DNA of 64,000 bases from Varanus komodoensis (lineage: Eukaryota > Chordata > Lepidosauria > Squamata > Varanidae), in assembly GCF_004798865.1 (NCBI RefSeq), contig NW_025335410.1, positions 10,495 through 74,494 on the forward strand. Direction: 5' to 3'. A program made the translations under genes and the position numbers. Positions within the stretch are counted from its first letter, which is position 1, and each line of letters opens with the position of its first letter. The notes beneath the pieces were generated by a model. It saw nothing but the letters and a program-made list of their open reading frames with translations, was not told the DNA's origin and ran no database searches. Shown piece after piece: positions 49,375 through 60,928 of the stretch.

Positions 49375-49540
49375 CTTGTTACCATAACTTCTGTATAGCC
49401 TGAAGTGCCTGATCCTGCCCAATCCTAGAAGCTAAGCAAGTTTGAGCCTGGCTGAAATTTGAATGGGTGACTTAAATGTTGTGAACCAGCCAGAGAACTC
49501 TCACTATGGGTGGTATAGAGATGCACTATAATATAATATG
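49375..49540 (+). mobile_element. 5S-rRNA-derived SINE
   Basis: The phrase GCCTGATCCTGCCCAATCCT then AGAAGCTAAGCAAGTTTGAG is the 5S rRNA core. The body continues through GAACCAGCCAGAGAACTCTC. This is the clearest copy of the family in the window. Confidence 0.8.
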
Positions 49541-49639
49541 GATATTGACATCAGATCAAGGTGACAGAGATTTTTCATATTCAGCACCTGGAAGCATGAA
49601 AATGGTTGCATCTTCTTTTCCCACTTTGGAAAGGTGTAA

Positions 49640-50630
49640 ATGGATGTATGCATCTTTGGGGTCCCCCAAGGCTCTATCTTGGGACCCATTCTGTTTAATC
49701 TTTTCATCAATGACATGGAAGAGGGGGTGAATTTGATCTGCTGATCAAATTCACAGGCAATACTAAAATGGGGTGGTGGCTGCAACTGAGGAGCAGGTGC
49801 TCCAGATCCAAAAAGATCTGACAGACTATGGAAGTGGGCCAAGGACAACAGGATAGCATTCAATATAGATAAGTGCAAGGTCTTGAACTTGGGGCATAGG
49901 AATGGGTGTCATAAGTACAGGTTAGGGGACAAGTGGCTGGAGAACAGCACTTGTGAAAAGGATCTCAGGATGCTGGTCGACTGCAGGCTAAACATGAGCC
50001 AGAAATGTGACACAATGGCCAAGAGGGCAAACACCACCCTTGGATGCATAGCAGAAGCATGGCTTCTAGATCGAGATAGGTATTACTACAGCTATATATG
50101 ACTCTGGTACACCACAACTGGAGTCTTGTGTTCAGTTCTGGGCCCCTCATTACAAGAGGGATATAGCAAGGTTGGAATCTGTGCAGCAAAGGGCCACAAG
50201 GACAGTGGCTGGTTTGCAGTGTTAGTCATATGAGGTGAGAGTGAGGGAATTGGGTTTTTCAGCCTGGAGAAGAGGAGACTCTGAGGGGACCTGTTAGCAA
50301 CATACAGGTATGTGACAGGGTCTCACTCAGAGGTGGGTTGTGACCTTTTTTCCCCTGCAGAGGAGGGCAGGACACATTCCAATGAAGCAAAGCTCAGAGA
50401 ACCAAGATTCCAGGTGGATGCCAGGAAGTACCTCCTGACAGTTAGGGCCCCTAGGACATGGAATGGGCTTCCACGGGAGGTGGTTGAGGCCCCATTGGTG
50501 AGGGTGTTCAAGAATAGGCTGAACATGCACATGGTAGGCATGTCATGAGCAGAGTCGGCTGGAGCCAGGGGTCAAACTAGATGACCCGGGAGGCCTCTTC
50601 TGACTCACTCTGTTTCTATGTTTCTATGTT
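49640..50630 (+). mobile_element. CR1 LINE fragment with reverse-transcriptase end
   Basis: Near 49660-49740 the frame reads [18 protein letters not shown], the conserved CR1 reverse transcriptase block, followed by the ORF2 end and the 3' untranslated part. It ends in the TCTGTTTCTATGTTTCTATG tail. The longest LINE piece here, with frames broken. It lies between J1 and J2. Confidence 0.9.
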
Positions 50631-50891
50631 ACATGGATTAACTGGAAGTCCCACAACTGCAGCTTCCACTTACTTTATCCTCTCTGGAATACTGAAGCTA
50701 AAGAGGGCCAGGGTGGTACCCCTTCAGTTTCCAGATTTGGCTTCATCATCTCCAGTTGTTTCTCCCTGTTTTCCTTCTGTATGATGGGACTCAGATTGCC
50801 CAAACCTCTTTTCTTGAAATGCATTTGACTGTAGAAAATACATGGTGATGTTACAATTCTGTAGTTTGCTGCCCATGATCAGAGAGAAAGA

Positions 50892-50919
50892 GGTTTTCAT
50901 ATTGCCTTGTACCTCTGTG
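50892..50919 (+). other. Recombination signal sequence, 12-bp spacer (J2)
   Basis: Nonamer GGTTTTCAT at 50892-50900, spacer ATTGCCTTGTAC at 50901-50912, heptamer CTCTGTG at 50913-50919. Spacer identical in J2, J3 and J4. Confidence 0.85.
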
Positions 50920-50975
50920 ATATTACTTATCTGATCCTTGGATCTTTGGAATTGGAACCAGAGTTATCGTCTTAG
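50920..50975 (+). CDS. J segment 2
   Basis: Reads YYLSDPWIFGIGTRVIVL, FGxGT motif, phase-1 donor CTTAG|GTAGGA. At 56 nt it is the longest J here. The donor lacks the A at position +3 after GT found in the others (GTAGGA), still acceptable. Confidence 0.88.
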
Positions 50976-51591
50976 GTAGGATGTTTTCTAACTGTTTAAG
51001 GGGGGTCATTTGCATGCTCCTTCTGAAGTTCCTTTTGATGAGGAAGTGACAAAGTTAAGATTTTAAATTTATAGTCATAGAGTATATCATTGTCACTGTC
51101 TACTGAAAAGCAATGTCTGAGCAATGTGCAAACCAACAAAAGTGATTTACAATGTGCAAATCAACAAGCAGCTCACCCAAGTTCTCCAAAGTCCATTTTG
51201 AAGTTGATTCTGATTCCAATCTATATCAGAGCGCTAGCTCTGCTTTTTATTCTTTTGCTGTCTGTAAATATCTGTGCATAACTTTTCAGAATGTACTCAT
51301 CCAATTCAGATTTTCACCACCCTTACTCATATGATCGATTGACCAGACGTTCCTCAGCTACAGCCAATACTTAGTTTATTCCCAGTCTTTTCTCCAGAAC
51401 ACCACAGTTGGAAAGGAGCAGATTCATCCTGGGGACATCAAATTTTTTCAGCCTCTATGTGATAGACCTCCAATAGCACAAACCTCTTCAAATAAAATCG
51501 ATCTTGAGTACAAAAGGAATGCCGTGTGAATGCAACAGTACATAGCAAAGTTACGTGTTTGTAATTTGCTGCTCAAGGTTAGAAGAAAAAG

Positions 51592-51619
51592 GGTTTTCAT
51601 ATTGCCTTGTACCTCTGTG
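51592..51619 (+). other. Recombination signal sequence, 12-bp spacer (J3)
   Basis: Nonamer GGTTTTCAT at 51592-51600, 12-base spacer, heptamer CTCTGTG at 51613-51619; same as J2. Confidence 0.88.
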
Positions 51620-51663
51620 TTATGATTGGATCTTCGGAACTGGAACTAGAGTTATTGTCTTAG
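51620..51663 (+). CDS. J segment 3
   Basis: Reads YDWIFGTGTRVIVL, phase-1 donor CTTAG|GTAAGA. Best match to the TCR beta or lambda J pattern (FGTGTRxxVL). Confidence 0.92.
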
Positions 51664-52427
51664 GTAAGATCTTTCCTAAAATTGTATGCGTGTGTGTGAT
51701 GGGGAGGTGTCATTTTTATACTTCTTTTGAAATGCCTTTGATAAGGAAAGAGCAAAGTGTAAGATTTTGAATATATAGTAATATAAAGGTTCTCATTTTA
51801 CGTCCCACGGATTTCTGAATAACTTGGTGCAAATCTGCAAAACCTCAGCTCACCAAATTCATCTAAATCTATCCTGAACTTTATTTTTACTCCAATCTGT
51901 ATCAGAGCACAAACTTTTTTCTTTGGATGAACAATAATCAGAGCGTAGCTTTTCAGAACATACTTATCAGCTGTACATTTTTCTGCAACCCACCCTGCGA
52001 GCTTGGAAATATATGGATTGCAAGAACAGACTGCAGTTGCATTTGTTCTCAGTCCAGAAGGTGAGAACTAGGGAAAGCATGATCAAAAATTTCACTGGAA
52101 GATTTTGGTTTTTTCATGCATGGGATTAACGAATAAAGATGGCAATAGAACATAGAGATTTATTTTCCAGATCTTGGTAGATAGGGAGGGCCAGTGGGTC
52201 AGATTTATGCCACCTATTTATGGGATTGCAAAGGTGGAAAAGGCAAATATCCAGATTTGGCCTCAAGATCTCCAATTGCTCCCCTCTGTTCTACCTTTGT
52301 ATAACAGGATTCAAATTGGCCAAACGCCTTCAGTTAAAATCTGTGTTGATTGCAAAAGGAACACAGTCTGAAATTACCTGCTGTAGGTACAAGTCTGGAA
52401 TTTGCCAGCCAGGATTAAAAGGAAAGG

Positions 52428-52455
52428 GGTTTTCATATTGCCTTGTACCTCTGTG
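52428..52455 (+). other. Recombination signal sequence, 12-bp spacer (J4)
   Basis: Nonamer GGTTTTCAT at 52428-52436, 12-base spacer identical to J2/J3, heptamer CTCTGTG at 52449-52455. Confidence 0.88.
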
Positions 52456-52506
52456 ATAATTATGGCCTTACAGATTTTGGAAGTGGGACCAGAGTTATTG
52501 TCACAG
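52456..52506 (+). CDS. J segment 4
   Basis: Reads NYGLTDFGSGTRVIVT, FGxGT motif, phase-1 donor ACAG|GTAAGA. It is the J nearest the constant exon, 3.9 kb upstream of it. Confidence 0.92.
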
Positions 52507-53345
52507 GTAAGATCTTCTCTAGCTGTTGTGGGGAGTTCATTTACATGCTTCTTCTAAGATACCTTTGCTTAATAAGGGACAGTGCGGAAAACTGAATGTT
52601 GAATAATACGCTTAGCATGGTCTCACGCTAAGTTCCACAGACATCTAACTAATCATACCCGAGCGATGGGAAATTGCTCACCCAAGTTCTCCAAATTCCA
52701 CTCTAAAGCTCATTCTGACTCTAATTAGTATCAGACTGCTCACTTTGCTTTTTAATTTTTCATGAAAAATATCTGTGCATAACTTTTCAGAGCATCCTCA
52801 TCAGCTGTGCATCTGTGGAAAGTATGCATTCTGCTTCCATGTACTCAAGTGCATCTGTGCATATTGTTTAAAATTATGCATTTCTCCATCTGCATTTTGC
52901 AAATGTCCACATGATCTTGAATTTATTTATTTTATTTTTTGGTCCCCAACTCATACCACAAACTTGGAAATGTATAGACAGCAACAGCAAACAGTTTTTG
53001 GCTCTCTGTTCAGTCCAGAAGGTGAGAACTGGGAAGAACATAGTTCAAAACTGAACTGGAAGGATTTTTTCATACATGGAATTAAGGTTTAAAGCTGGTG
53101 AGAGGTGTTAAAGAATGAACACTTGTGTTGCATGTACTCACAATGAACTTTTTTGTCCGTGCTTAATCTTTAAATACCTGCAAATCATGTTTGATCTGAA
53201 GAAAGTGTGGAAAAAAGGAGAGGCACTTATGTATGGCTGCTGTAAAGGCTATGATTAGCTACTAGGTATTAGTATTGTTTCCAACTCCATTAAAAACATA
53301 GCTATCATCGCTATCATGTAATCCATTAAAAACATAGCTATCATG

Positions 53346-53545
53346 TATTTATGTATTTATTTAAAACTTTTGTATACTGTGCCATCACAAATGTCTTGGG
53401 ACAGTTCACAACAACAATAAAATAGAATAAAGATAAAAGTAGCACAGCATGCAGTGTTAGGTGTAAAACCACAGATTAAAACAAATTAGCAATTAATATA
53501 GTGGGAGAATAAAAGGGTTTTTGCCTGGTGCCAAGAGAAAAGAAG
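53346..53545 (-). mobile_element. LINE tail (L2-like)
   Basis: Begins TGTATTTATTTAAAACTTTT and ends at TTTTTGCCTGGTGCCAAGAG; related to 21742-22000 and in the same orientation. Confidence 0.55.
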
Positions 53546-53595
53546 TGTTGGTGCCAGGTGAATCTCTCTGGAACCATTATGCTGTGGTCAAAAGC

Positions 53596-53596
<1 letters not shown>

Positions 53597-53654
<58 letters not shown>
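53597..53654. repeat. (GAAA)n microsatellite
   Basis: About 14 GAAA units, ending in GACGGACGGA. Confidence 0.95.
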
Positions 53655-53829
53655 CGGACGGACTTGTATTTGTCCACCTTGATATCAAGGAGGAGAACAT
53701 TTATAAAGCACAAAACAAATTTGAAGATGATCATGACAGAAGTCATCTTTGTGTTAGAGGGAATATTCCAAGGAATGGGTTTATTTCTTCAAGAATTCTG
53801 AGGGATTTATCCATCTCTAGGCCTTGGAA

Positions 53830-54280
53830 TAAGAACATAAGAAACTAAGAAAAGCCATGCTGGATCAGGTCCATCTAGTCCAGCACTCCATACCCAGGGT
53901 GGCAACCAACTGCTCACAGGATTCTTCAGGCAGGATGGGTGCAAGAGCCCATCAATAACTGGTATTCCAACATTCCACCTCTAGTGGAGGAGATAGCACA
54001 TAGTCAGTGTGGCTAGTAGGGTCAGATAGTCCCTAATTCCATGCATGTGTCCAATCCCTTTTTCAAGCCATCTTGATCAGTGGCCATCACTATTTCATGT
54101 GGCAATGAATTCCATAATTTAACATTAACGGTGTGAAGAAATACTTTCTCTAGTCTGCCCAAAACCTTCCCCCAATCAACCTCATAGGATGACACAAGGT
54201 CGAGTGTTTGGAAGAGGGAGAAAAATAGCTCCCTCTCCATTTTCTCTACTACATGCATAATTTCAAATAACTCTTTCATA
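53830..54280 (-). mobile_element. CR1-type LINE 3' fragment
   Basis: Starts AGAACATAAGAAACTAAGAA and CATGCTGGATCAGGTCCATC, the reverse of the common CR1 3' end. A neighbouring CR1 of another subfamily starts directly after it. Confidence 0.8.
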
Positions 54281-54283
54281 TAA

Positions 54284-54830
54284 ACATGGGAACAGAGCGA
54301 GTCAGAAGAGACCTCCTGGGCTATGTAGTCTGACCCCCAGTTTCAGCCAGCTCCACTCATGCCATGCCTACCATGTGCATGTCCAGCCTATTCTTGAACA
54401 TCCTCACTGATGGGGTCTCAACCACCTCCCATGGAAGCCCATTCCATACCCTTGGGGTCCTAACCATCAGGAAGTACTTTCTGGCATCCACCTTGAACCT
54501 TGGTTCCCTGAGCTTAGCTCTGTTGGAGAGCATCCTGCCTTCATCTGCAGGGGAGAACAGGTCTCTATCCACCTCTGTGTGGCACCCCCTCATGTACCCA
54601 TATGTCACCAACAGATCCCCTCAGAGTCTCCTCTTCTCCAGGCTGAAAAGACCCAGGTTCCTCAGTCTTGCCTCATACAGCTTCCCCTGCAATCCGGCCA
54701 CCATCCTTGTGGCCCTATGCTGCACTGACTCTATATTCTTCCTGTAATGTGGAGCCCAGAACTGAACACAATACTCCTATCATGGGAGCATCATATATCC
54801 CTTTACTTACCTTTTTTCTAAGCTGAGCAG
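54284..54830 (-). mobile_element. CR1 LINE 3' fragment
   Basis: Same subfamily as 33907-34400: GAGCGAGTCAGAAGAGACCT, then CTCCTCTTCTCCAGGCTGAA and CTGTAATGTGGAGCCCAGAA. Confidence 0.88.
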
Positions 54831-55079
54831 CTCATAAAGATGTTTCTCCAATCCCATGATCATTTTCATTGTCCTTCTCTGTATCTTTAATAATTCAATA
54901 ATGTCCTTGTTCAGATGAGCTAATAATAACTGAATACAACACTTCGCACCAAGGAGTCATACAGGGAGAGTAATAACTTGGCAGTTTTATTATCTATTCC
55001 TAATTATGCCCAGCATGTAATTAGCATTTTTTACAGTGGCCACACACTGCAATTCACCTGGCACAACACTGTTCTCATC

Positions 55080-55345
55080 TCAGCATCAGGTCTTCTCTGA
55101 GTATTTTAATTAATTTGTGATCTGTTATTTATGAGGTTATTTTGTTGTCCTGCTTACTCAATATAATTATCAGTGCTTAGTGTTTAAAAATTGATTTTAT
55201 TATACAATTTAAAATTGATTTTATTATCATTGGTTTTGCTGTTGGTGGTTTTGGCATTTGTAAGTACCAGTTTTATTGTAAGGCACCTAGAGAATTCCTT
55301 TGGACTAGTGGACGGCATATAAATTTAAAAATAAATATATAAGTA
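55080..55345 (+). mobile_element. L2-like LINE 3' tail
   Basis: Paralogue of 45590-45900. Contains TATTGTAAGGCACCTAGAGA and ends in AATAAATATATAAGTAAA. Confidence 0.6.
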
Positions 55346-56383
55346 AACAGCATGAAATAGTAAGAACAAAGGATATGCTTTAAGAGAGCTGAAGACAAGC
55401 ACTAACTCTGCAGGTGTGCATTCAACATATGCACCAGAGGAATACCAAGGAAACCTTAGCTTGTCATGAAGCCAGTTTGTCACAAATGTACCCATGAGAA
55501 ATGGGAGCAGATCCTGGTTCCCTGAAGGGTCTGATTCCAAATATCCTGAGCATGCAGGACTCTCTTTCAAACCTGGGTAGGCTCCAATCAGGGTTCAGAG
55601 ACAACTGTCTTTCCATCTGCCAGCTTTGTGGCACACCCCTGCCCCAGCCCAAGTGGCCACTTCGGCCAACTTGCCAGCAGAAGAGGAATTTGCTCTGTAT
55701 TTGCCCAAGTCCAGCTGAAGGCTCAAGTGGCAGGGAGGGAGCTGCGTGTGTGTGAGGAAGTGTGAAACTCTTCTGATTTCAAAGGGGATTGTTGAGAGGG
55801 AGAGCAAGCCAGTGCTCCAGGATACTGCATGGAGTGGGTGGGCACTTGTTAGCAGCATTCACACATTACATTTTTAAAGGAACATATAAAAGACTTGTTG
55901 GTGAATACTTAGGGGGGAAAGGTGAGAAACAGCCCTTAGAAAAGCCTGAATTTCACCCTGATTTGTAGGGCTTATCATATAATTGGCTAAGCACAAGGGC
56001 AAACACGGACACACAGTGGAATATTATCCCAAAGTCTGTACCTCTGTGGGAAACTAACATAGGAAAAGTGGTTCAGGATCAGGCCTGCAGTCCCACCCTT
56101 TGCATGCTGATCAGCTGTTCTGACCGAAGCTCATGGGCTTGGCACAGAAAGGAACGGCCAACACATTGGAGCGTGGCCAAGCATGGAACCCTGCTCATGG
56201 CTTCCTGTGCTGATTCTTGGCAGAAGTCCCACCATCTGAGAAGGAGTTTGCCAAAACCAATTCATAGATGCACCATACTCAGTCAGGTGTCCACATTGTC
56301 ACCCAACTGGTGCCACCCCAAGCCACACTCTTTATTCAGGCAGCAGGTCAACCCTGTGTATTATGCATTCCTTTCTCTTCCAG

Positions 56384-56716
56384 GTGGAACAATAGCTTTC
56401 AGTGACCCAATACTGGTAGCATTTCATCCATCCCGTTGGGAAGTTCAGGAAAAGAAGAAGGCCACGATTGTGTGCTTGGTCACCAAGTTCTATCCAAATG
56501 ATATCAAATTGAAGTGGTATGTGAACGGCAAAGAAAGAACAGACGGGGTACAGACTGAGGACATGAAATATGATGATACAAACAAATACTCGTTTATCAG
56601 CCGTTTAAGAGTCCCCAGTGAAGAGTGGCTGAAACCAGCAACTACTTATGAGTGCAAAGCATGGTTCAAGGGAGAGAAGGGATCCTCATGGTTTCCAACG
56701 ATGGTGCAAGTTAACG
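56384..56716 (+). CDS. TCR-like constant-domain exon (beta/gamma class)
   Basis: 333 nt, phase 1 to phase 1, acceptor CTCTTCCAG and donor AACG|GTGAGT, so it joins each J (phase 1) in frame. It encodes one C1-type Ig domain: VAFHPSRWEV strand A, first cysteine in ATIVCLVTKFYPND, tryptophan in KLKWYVNGKERTDGV, SFISRLRVPSEEW, second cysteine in TTYECKAW. VNGKE..GV and SRLRV are hallmarks of TCR beta C domains; the whole is also compatible with gamma. It does not resemble alpha/delta C domains or heavy-chain CH domains. Together with the hinge and membrane exons it would form the constant part of a membrane TCR chain. Whether it is beta-like or gamma-like by descent needs a tree. Confidence 0.88.
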
Positions 56717-57580
56717 GTGAGTGGAAGTGAATTTCGCCAATAAAGTTTGTACCAGAGCACAGTGTAGTGTGTATCTTCACTCAGGATCTATATCTTGTGC
56801 CATGTTCACTTGATTCTCACACCAAGAAGTAGCCTGTGAGTATTGTACAAAGTGAGTCAATTCAGAGCCTTTATATCATTTTCCATAATTTATTTTATTC
56901 TGGCTAGTGATACACTGGAATCATGCTCATTTTGAAATGAACAGCTTCTCATACTGTTAAAAATATATTCAGGCACACTTTTTCCCAAAGTACACATTGA
57001 ACCCTATGCATCTTTCACTTTTCTTCACACCTGCAAATCATGTTTCAAACTCAAAAATGTACTGACTTCAGATCTGACTGGGGTGCAGAAGGCAGCAACT
57101 GGGAATATAAAATAAATGGGATGCCCACAAAGCTGAGGTATTACTCACTCGGGAGAGCTTCCATGGGAGTTCTGCAGGACAGTGAGGATGTGTTGACATG
57201 CACAAAATGTCCCAGCCACCAAAATTCACATGTATTCATGCAAGTACATTCACCTATCTATACAAAAAGGCTTGTGCACAACATAGGTGTGCATAACCAC
57301 ACATATCTGTGATGAGGATGGAGAAGAGCTTTCCATTGGCCTCTTCAGCCCTGATTTAAGCACATGAGGGCTATATCTGTGGTGCATGGACTGAAGGGGA
57401 AGTCCTGAAGAGTAGACAGGAAAGGGTCCCTTTTCTTCACAGCGAAGACCCTCCTAAATTGTCCACCCACACAGGGAAGCCTAATTGCTGGGGGGGGGGC
57501 TTTGGGGGGGAAGGGAGGATGGGGGAATGTTGTCTAGAAGCCTCAAAAGCTAACCTGCAGTCTCTCCCTTCTGCTTTCAG

Positions 57581-57607
57581 TCACAGACAGCAATGATATT
57601 ACCAATG
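57581..57607 (+). CDS. Connecting-peptide (hinge) exon 1
   Basis: 27 nt, phase 1 to phase 1, TTCTGCTTTCAG acceptor and GTAAGC donor. It encodes VTDSNDITN. Similar to hinge exon 5 (AEDSSDIAN), showing duplication. Confidence 0.75.
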
Positions 57608-58746
57608 GTAAGCCAAGGTCATCCTGCTCTTTTCCATTGTGCTGAGACAGAATGCTGAGAATACAGAGCTGGGGCATTTAATGCCCCCAGCTTTCTGGTA
57701 AATGTGGATGCGGTGAGGACTGTAGATTGTCCACTCACAAGATCTCAAGTGTGCTTACTGGAGAAGGTTTGAGTTCATTGGATCTGTGTATGAGTGCGAG
57801 CCTTGGGTGAGGTCCAGGAAGTTTTGGCCAACTGGACCATGATAGGCCTACAACTGGCCTATGACTGGATGGACCTAAGACTGGCCTGAGGAACTACGTT
57901 TATTCTGGGCGTTCAGTGCCAGATTTTGGCAGCCACACATACAAATATGAGATGGCTCAAAATTCCTCAGAAAGGAGGTCCAGCTCCTCCTGGCACTGAC
58001 ATTCTGTGGTTTCCAGCACCAGGTTATGACCTTTTTATTTACCCAGTAATTTAAAGTTTAAAATTTTAATTATGTTTTTATTGCAGCTGTGGGTTATTAG
58101 TATTATTATTATGTTTGGGTTATTATTATGATAATTTTATTAAATTGTATTTATTGATTGATTGTTGTAAGACATCCAGAGACATGTAGTGATTGGATGG
58201 GTTAAAAATACGCAAATAAATAAATAAATAAAACTATAGATCCCTCCTTCCAACATATAAGCACATTTCGTACTGTGTGCTCCCTCTCACACGCACACAC
58301 ACAGTGCCTTCACACATATCTACACATCACATGCATACTTAACCACTTACTAAAATGAGTGCAGCACACAATGTGTGCGTTCATATGCACAGCTATTCTG
58401 ACCCGTAGAATTCGCACATCCATGTACGCGTGACCACCAGCCCCTATGCCAAGACCCAGGCTGTGCATCTTCCCATTTCATATGCCCACAGACACACAAA
58501 TCCTGCACATGGATCCTCCAAAAGCCTTGTGTTTTAGAAGGTTGATTCAATTTTGTTTGCCAGACTAGATGACTAGATGGAATGGGGGGAGGTCATAGGG
58601 AGGGAAAGGGTTGTCCTTTTCCTCCATTGCTGAGACCTTCATTCTTCAATTGCTGCTTGAGAGTTGATGGGGGGAAGGAAAGATGGGGACTAGTTGTGGG
58701 GCAGCTCCTAAATTGCTTACATGAATTCTCCCCCATCTCATTTTAG

Positions 58747-58773
58747 ACTGTGCTGACACCGAGGTCGAAAAAG
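58747..58773 (+). CDS. Hinge exon 2, with the only hinge cysteine
   Basis: 27 nt, phase 1 to phase 1, CTCATTTTAG acceptor and GTAAGT donor. It encodes DCADTEVEK. The cysteine sits where TCR chains carry the inter-chain disulfide. Confidence 0.75.
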
Positions 58774-59063
58774 GTAAGTCAAAACTCCCTGGCTTTTCTA
58801 GCTGTACTTCCCTGTGCCTCATTTCCAGGCCAAGAGCCCTTTGACCCCTCATACCAATGGAGTGGGTCCAGCTTGGGGAAGTGGGTGAACTGCCCCCTAC
58901 CCTCTCCCTCTTATAGGCTTAAAGACCCCTATTGGCATGGCATGCACACACACTTTTTTATTAGGTTTGTGCTGAGTGGGGGAGGTGGATGGGAGGAAAC
59001 GATGTGGGACCATCGCTGAGGCTCCTAAATAGCTAATCTTCAATCTCTCCCTTCTGCTTTCAG

Positions 59064-59090
59064 GTCCTCACCCCACAGACGTTCCACACA
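59064..59090 (+). CDS. Hinge exon 3
   Basis: 27 nt, phase 1 to phase 1, TTCTGCTTTCAG acceptor and GTAAGT donor. It encodes GPHPTDVPH, a proline-rich linker. Its downstream intron start matches that of hinge exon 5 (TCTTTC.AAGC.T.GATTCCTTCAAA), so these two copies are the closest pair. Confidence 0.75.
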
Positions 59091-59769
59091 GTAAGTATCC
59101 TGCTCTTTCCAAGCATGGATTCCTTCAAATTAAACTCATGCCAGGTAACTCTTCTCCAGTTATCTTCAAAATAAACATGCTCAGAAGAAAGTCATGTAGA
59201 ATTTACTGACTGCAGCTCCCTGGAAAATATATTCAGAAGTGCAGGTCTTCTCTACATGTCTGTGACTAGTGACACAGAAGTCAGAAGTGTTTGTATTCAG
59301 GGAGATTGAAATCAGTAGAATGGTCCAGAAAGTTTTAATGAAGACCTGATTTCCCTGCTCTTTCCAAGTCTACCTTTTCATCTCTCTTACTTTGTGCCCT
59401 CAGAGGTCTGTGTATGGAAAATCAAATTGAGTCACATCCAAAGAATTATTCGCCTGTATGCCATGGTACAGCTAAGTCATTTTAGATCATGAAGTGGATG
59501 ATTTTATGTGCTCTTTCCTTTTTATGCAGCCATGCATGTTACCTCCATTGTGAACAACAACTAATGTTTCACCGTGCCCATCTCACTTCTGTTATAATGC
59601 TTCTGCATGATAGCTATATTATAAGAACAACTCCCCAGTGATTCACAACTCGGAAGAAACATTTGAGTGCTGCAGTTCCCAATGGCTGGTGGGGGATTGT
59701 GCCATTTTGCATAGTAAAATCCACCTACAAAGGAAGCACAACCAATGTAGGGGTTAAAACAGCCAGGCT

Positions 59770-60290
59770 GGGAATGTTGTTGTTGTTAGTCGTGAAGCCG
59801 TGTCCGACCCACTGCAACCCCATGGACAACATTACTCCAGGCCTTCCTGTCCTCCACCATTCCCCGGAGTCCACTCAAACTCACACCGACTGCTTCAGTG
59901 ACTCCATCTAGCCACCTCATCCTCTGCCGTCCCCTTCTTCTTTTGCCATCTATTGTTCCCAGCATTAGGCTCTTCTCCAGGGAGTCCTTCCTTCTCATTA
60001 GGTGGCCAAAGTATTTGAGTTTCATCTTCAGGTTCTGGCCTTCTAAAGAGCAGTCAGGGCTGATCTCCTCTAGGACTGCCCAGTTTGATCACCTTGCGGT
60101 CCAAGGGACTCGCAGGAGTCTCCTCCAGCACCACAATCCAAAGGCTTCCATCCTTTGGTGCTCAGGCTTCCTTATGGTCCAGCTTTCACAGCCATACATT
60201 GCAAGGCTGGGAATATGCTGCTCCTCCAATACAGTTTTGAACAAAGTAGATCGTGATTCATGATCAAAATTTTCAATCAAGTTTACCCCA
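59770..60290 (-). mobile_element. BovB (RTE) LINE fragment
   Basis: The - strand reads YGCESWTIRKPEHQRMEAF and LLRVPWTAR near 60100-60250, then LKYFGHLMRRKDSLEKSLML and GRRRGRQRMRWLDG near 59830-60020, the C-terminal end of the BovB polyprotein. It is in two frames, so not active. BovB is abundant in squamates. It lies in the intron between hinge exons 3 and 4. Confidence 0.95.
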
Positions 60291-60406
60291 ATTCTTCAGC
60301 AAGATGCAGCATATATGAACTATAAAAACTGAGCCGATCCAGAAGATCCCGGCTTTCTTTATTTTTCAAAAACAAACAAACTCCTAGTTATGCATATGAG
60401 TTAGAA

Positions 60407-60690
60407 TCATAGAATAGTAGGACCAGAAGGGGCCAAGGAGGCCACTGAGTCCAACCCCCTGCTGTTGCAGGACACCAAGTTACACCATCCCACTCAGATG
60501 GCTGTCCAGTTTCTTTTTGAGTGTCCCCAGTGTGGGAGAGCCCACCTCCTCTCCAGGCAGCTGGTTCCACTGCCATATTGCTCTGACAGGGAGGTAGCTT
60601 TTCCTGATATCCAGCCTGAATCTGAGTTGCCGCAACTTGAATCTAATCGATTCCATGTCCTACATTCTGGCATTTGCAAGAAGAGATCTT
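60407..60690 (-). mobile_element. CR1 LINE 3' fragment, second subfamily
   Basis: ATCATAGAATAGTAGGACCA at the edge is the reverse of the CR1 3' end seen at 36525; the body includes CAGCTGGTTCCACTGCC. Confidence 0.88.
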
Positions 60691-60928
60691 GACCTTCCTC
60701 TTTGTGACATGAAGGTCAATTTATTTTCACACACCACCCAAGACACACTCAATGGAAATCCTACTCTGCAATTTCTCTGACTTCATTTTATTAGGTCTTG
60801 TCTGAGCCCCCAAATTCCCCACACACACATCAATACCCAACTGCAAGGGAGGTGAGGTGGGAGTGGATGTAACCTCATTGCTTCAAGTCCTAAATACCTA
60901 ATGTGCTTTCTTTCTCTTCTGCTTGCAG

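Noticed and set aside
49380-49460. 5S rRNA gene
   Set aside because: Only the internal 5S-like core is present, with many changes and a SINE body after it.
49883-50548. Host genes on the + strand
   Set aside because: The frames match CR1 LINE sequence, which recurs at 33907, 54284 and 62163.
48766-52506. J segments of an IGH locus
   Set aside because: IGH J signals have 23-base spacers; these have 12. The downstream constant exon and membrane exon are also not heavy-chain-like.
53528-53848. Lysine/glutamate-rich coding frame
   Set aside because: It is produced by the (GAAA)n microsatellite and unrelated flanks.
48766-56716. Lambda light-chain J-C cluster
   Set aside because: J3 and J4 resemble lambda J, but the C exon continues through donors into hinge exons and a lysine-bearing membrane exon, which light chains lack.
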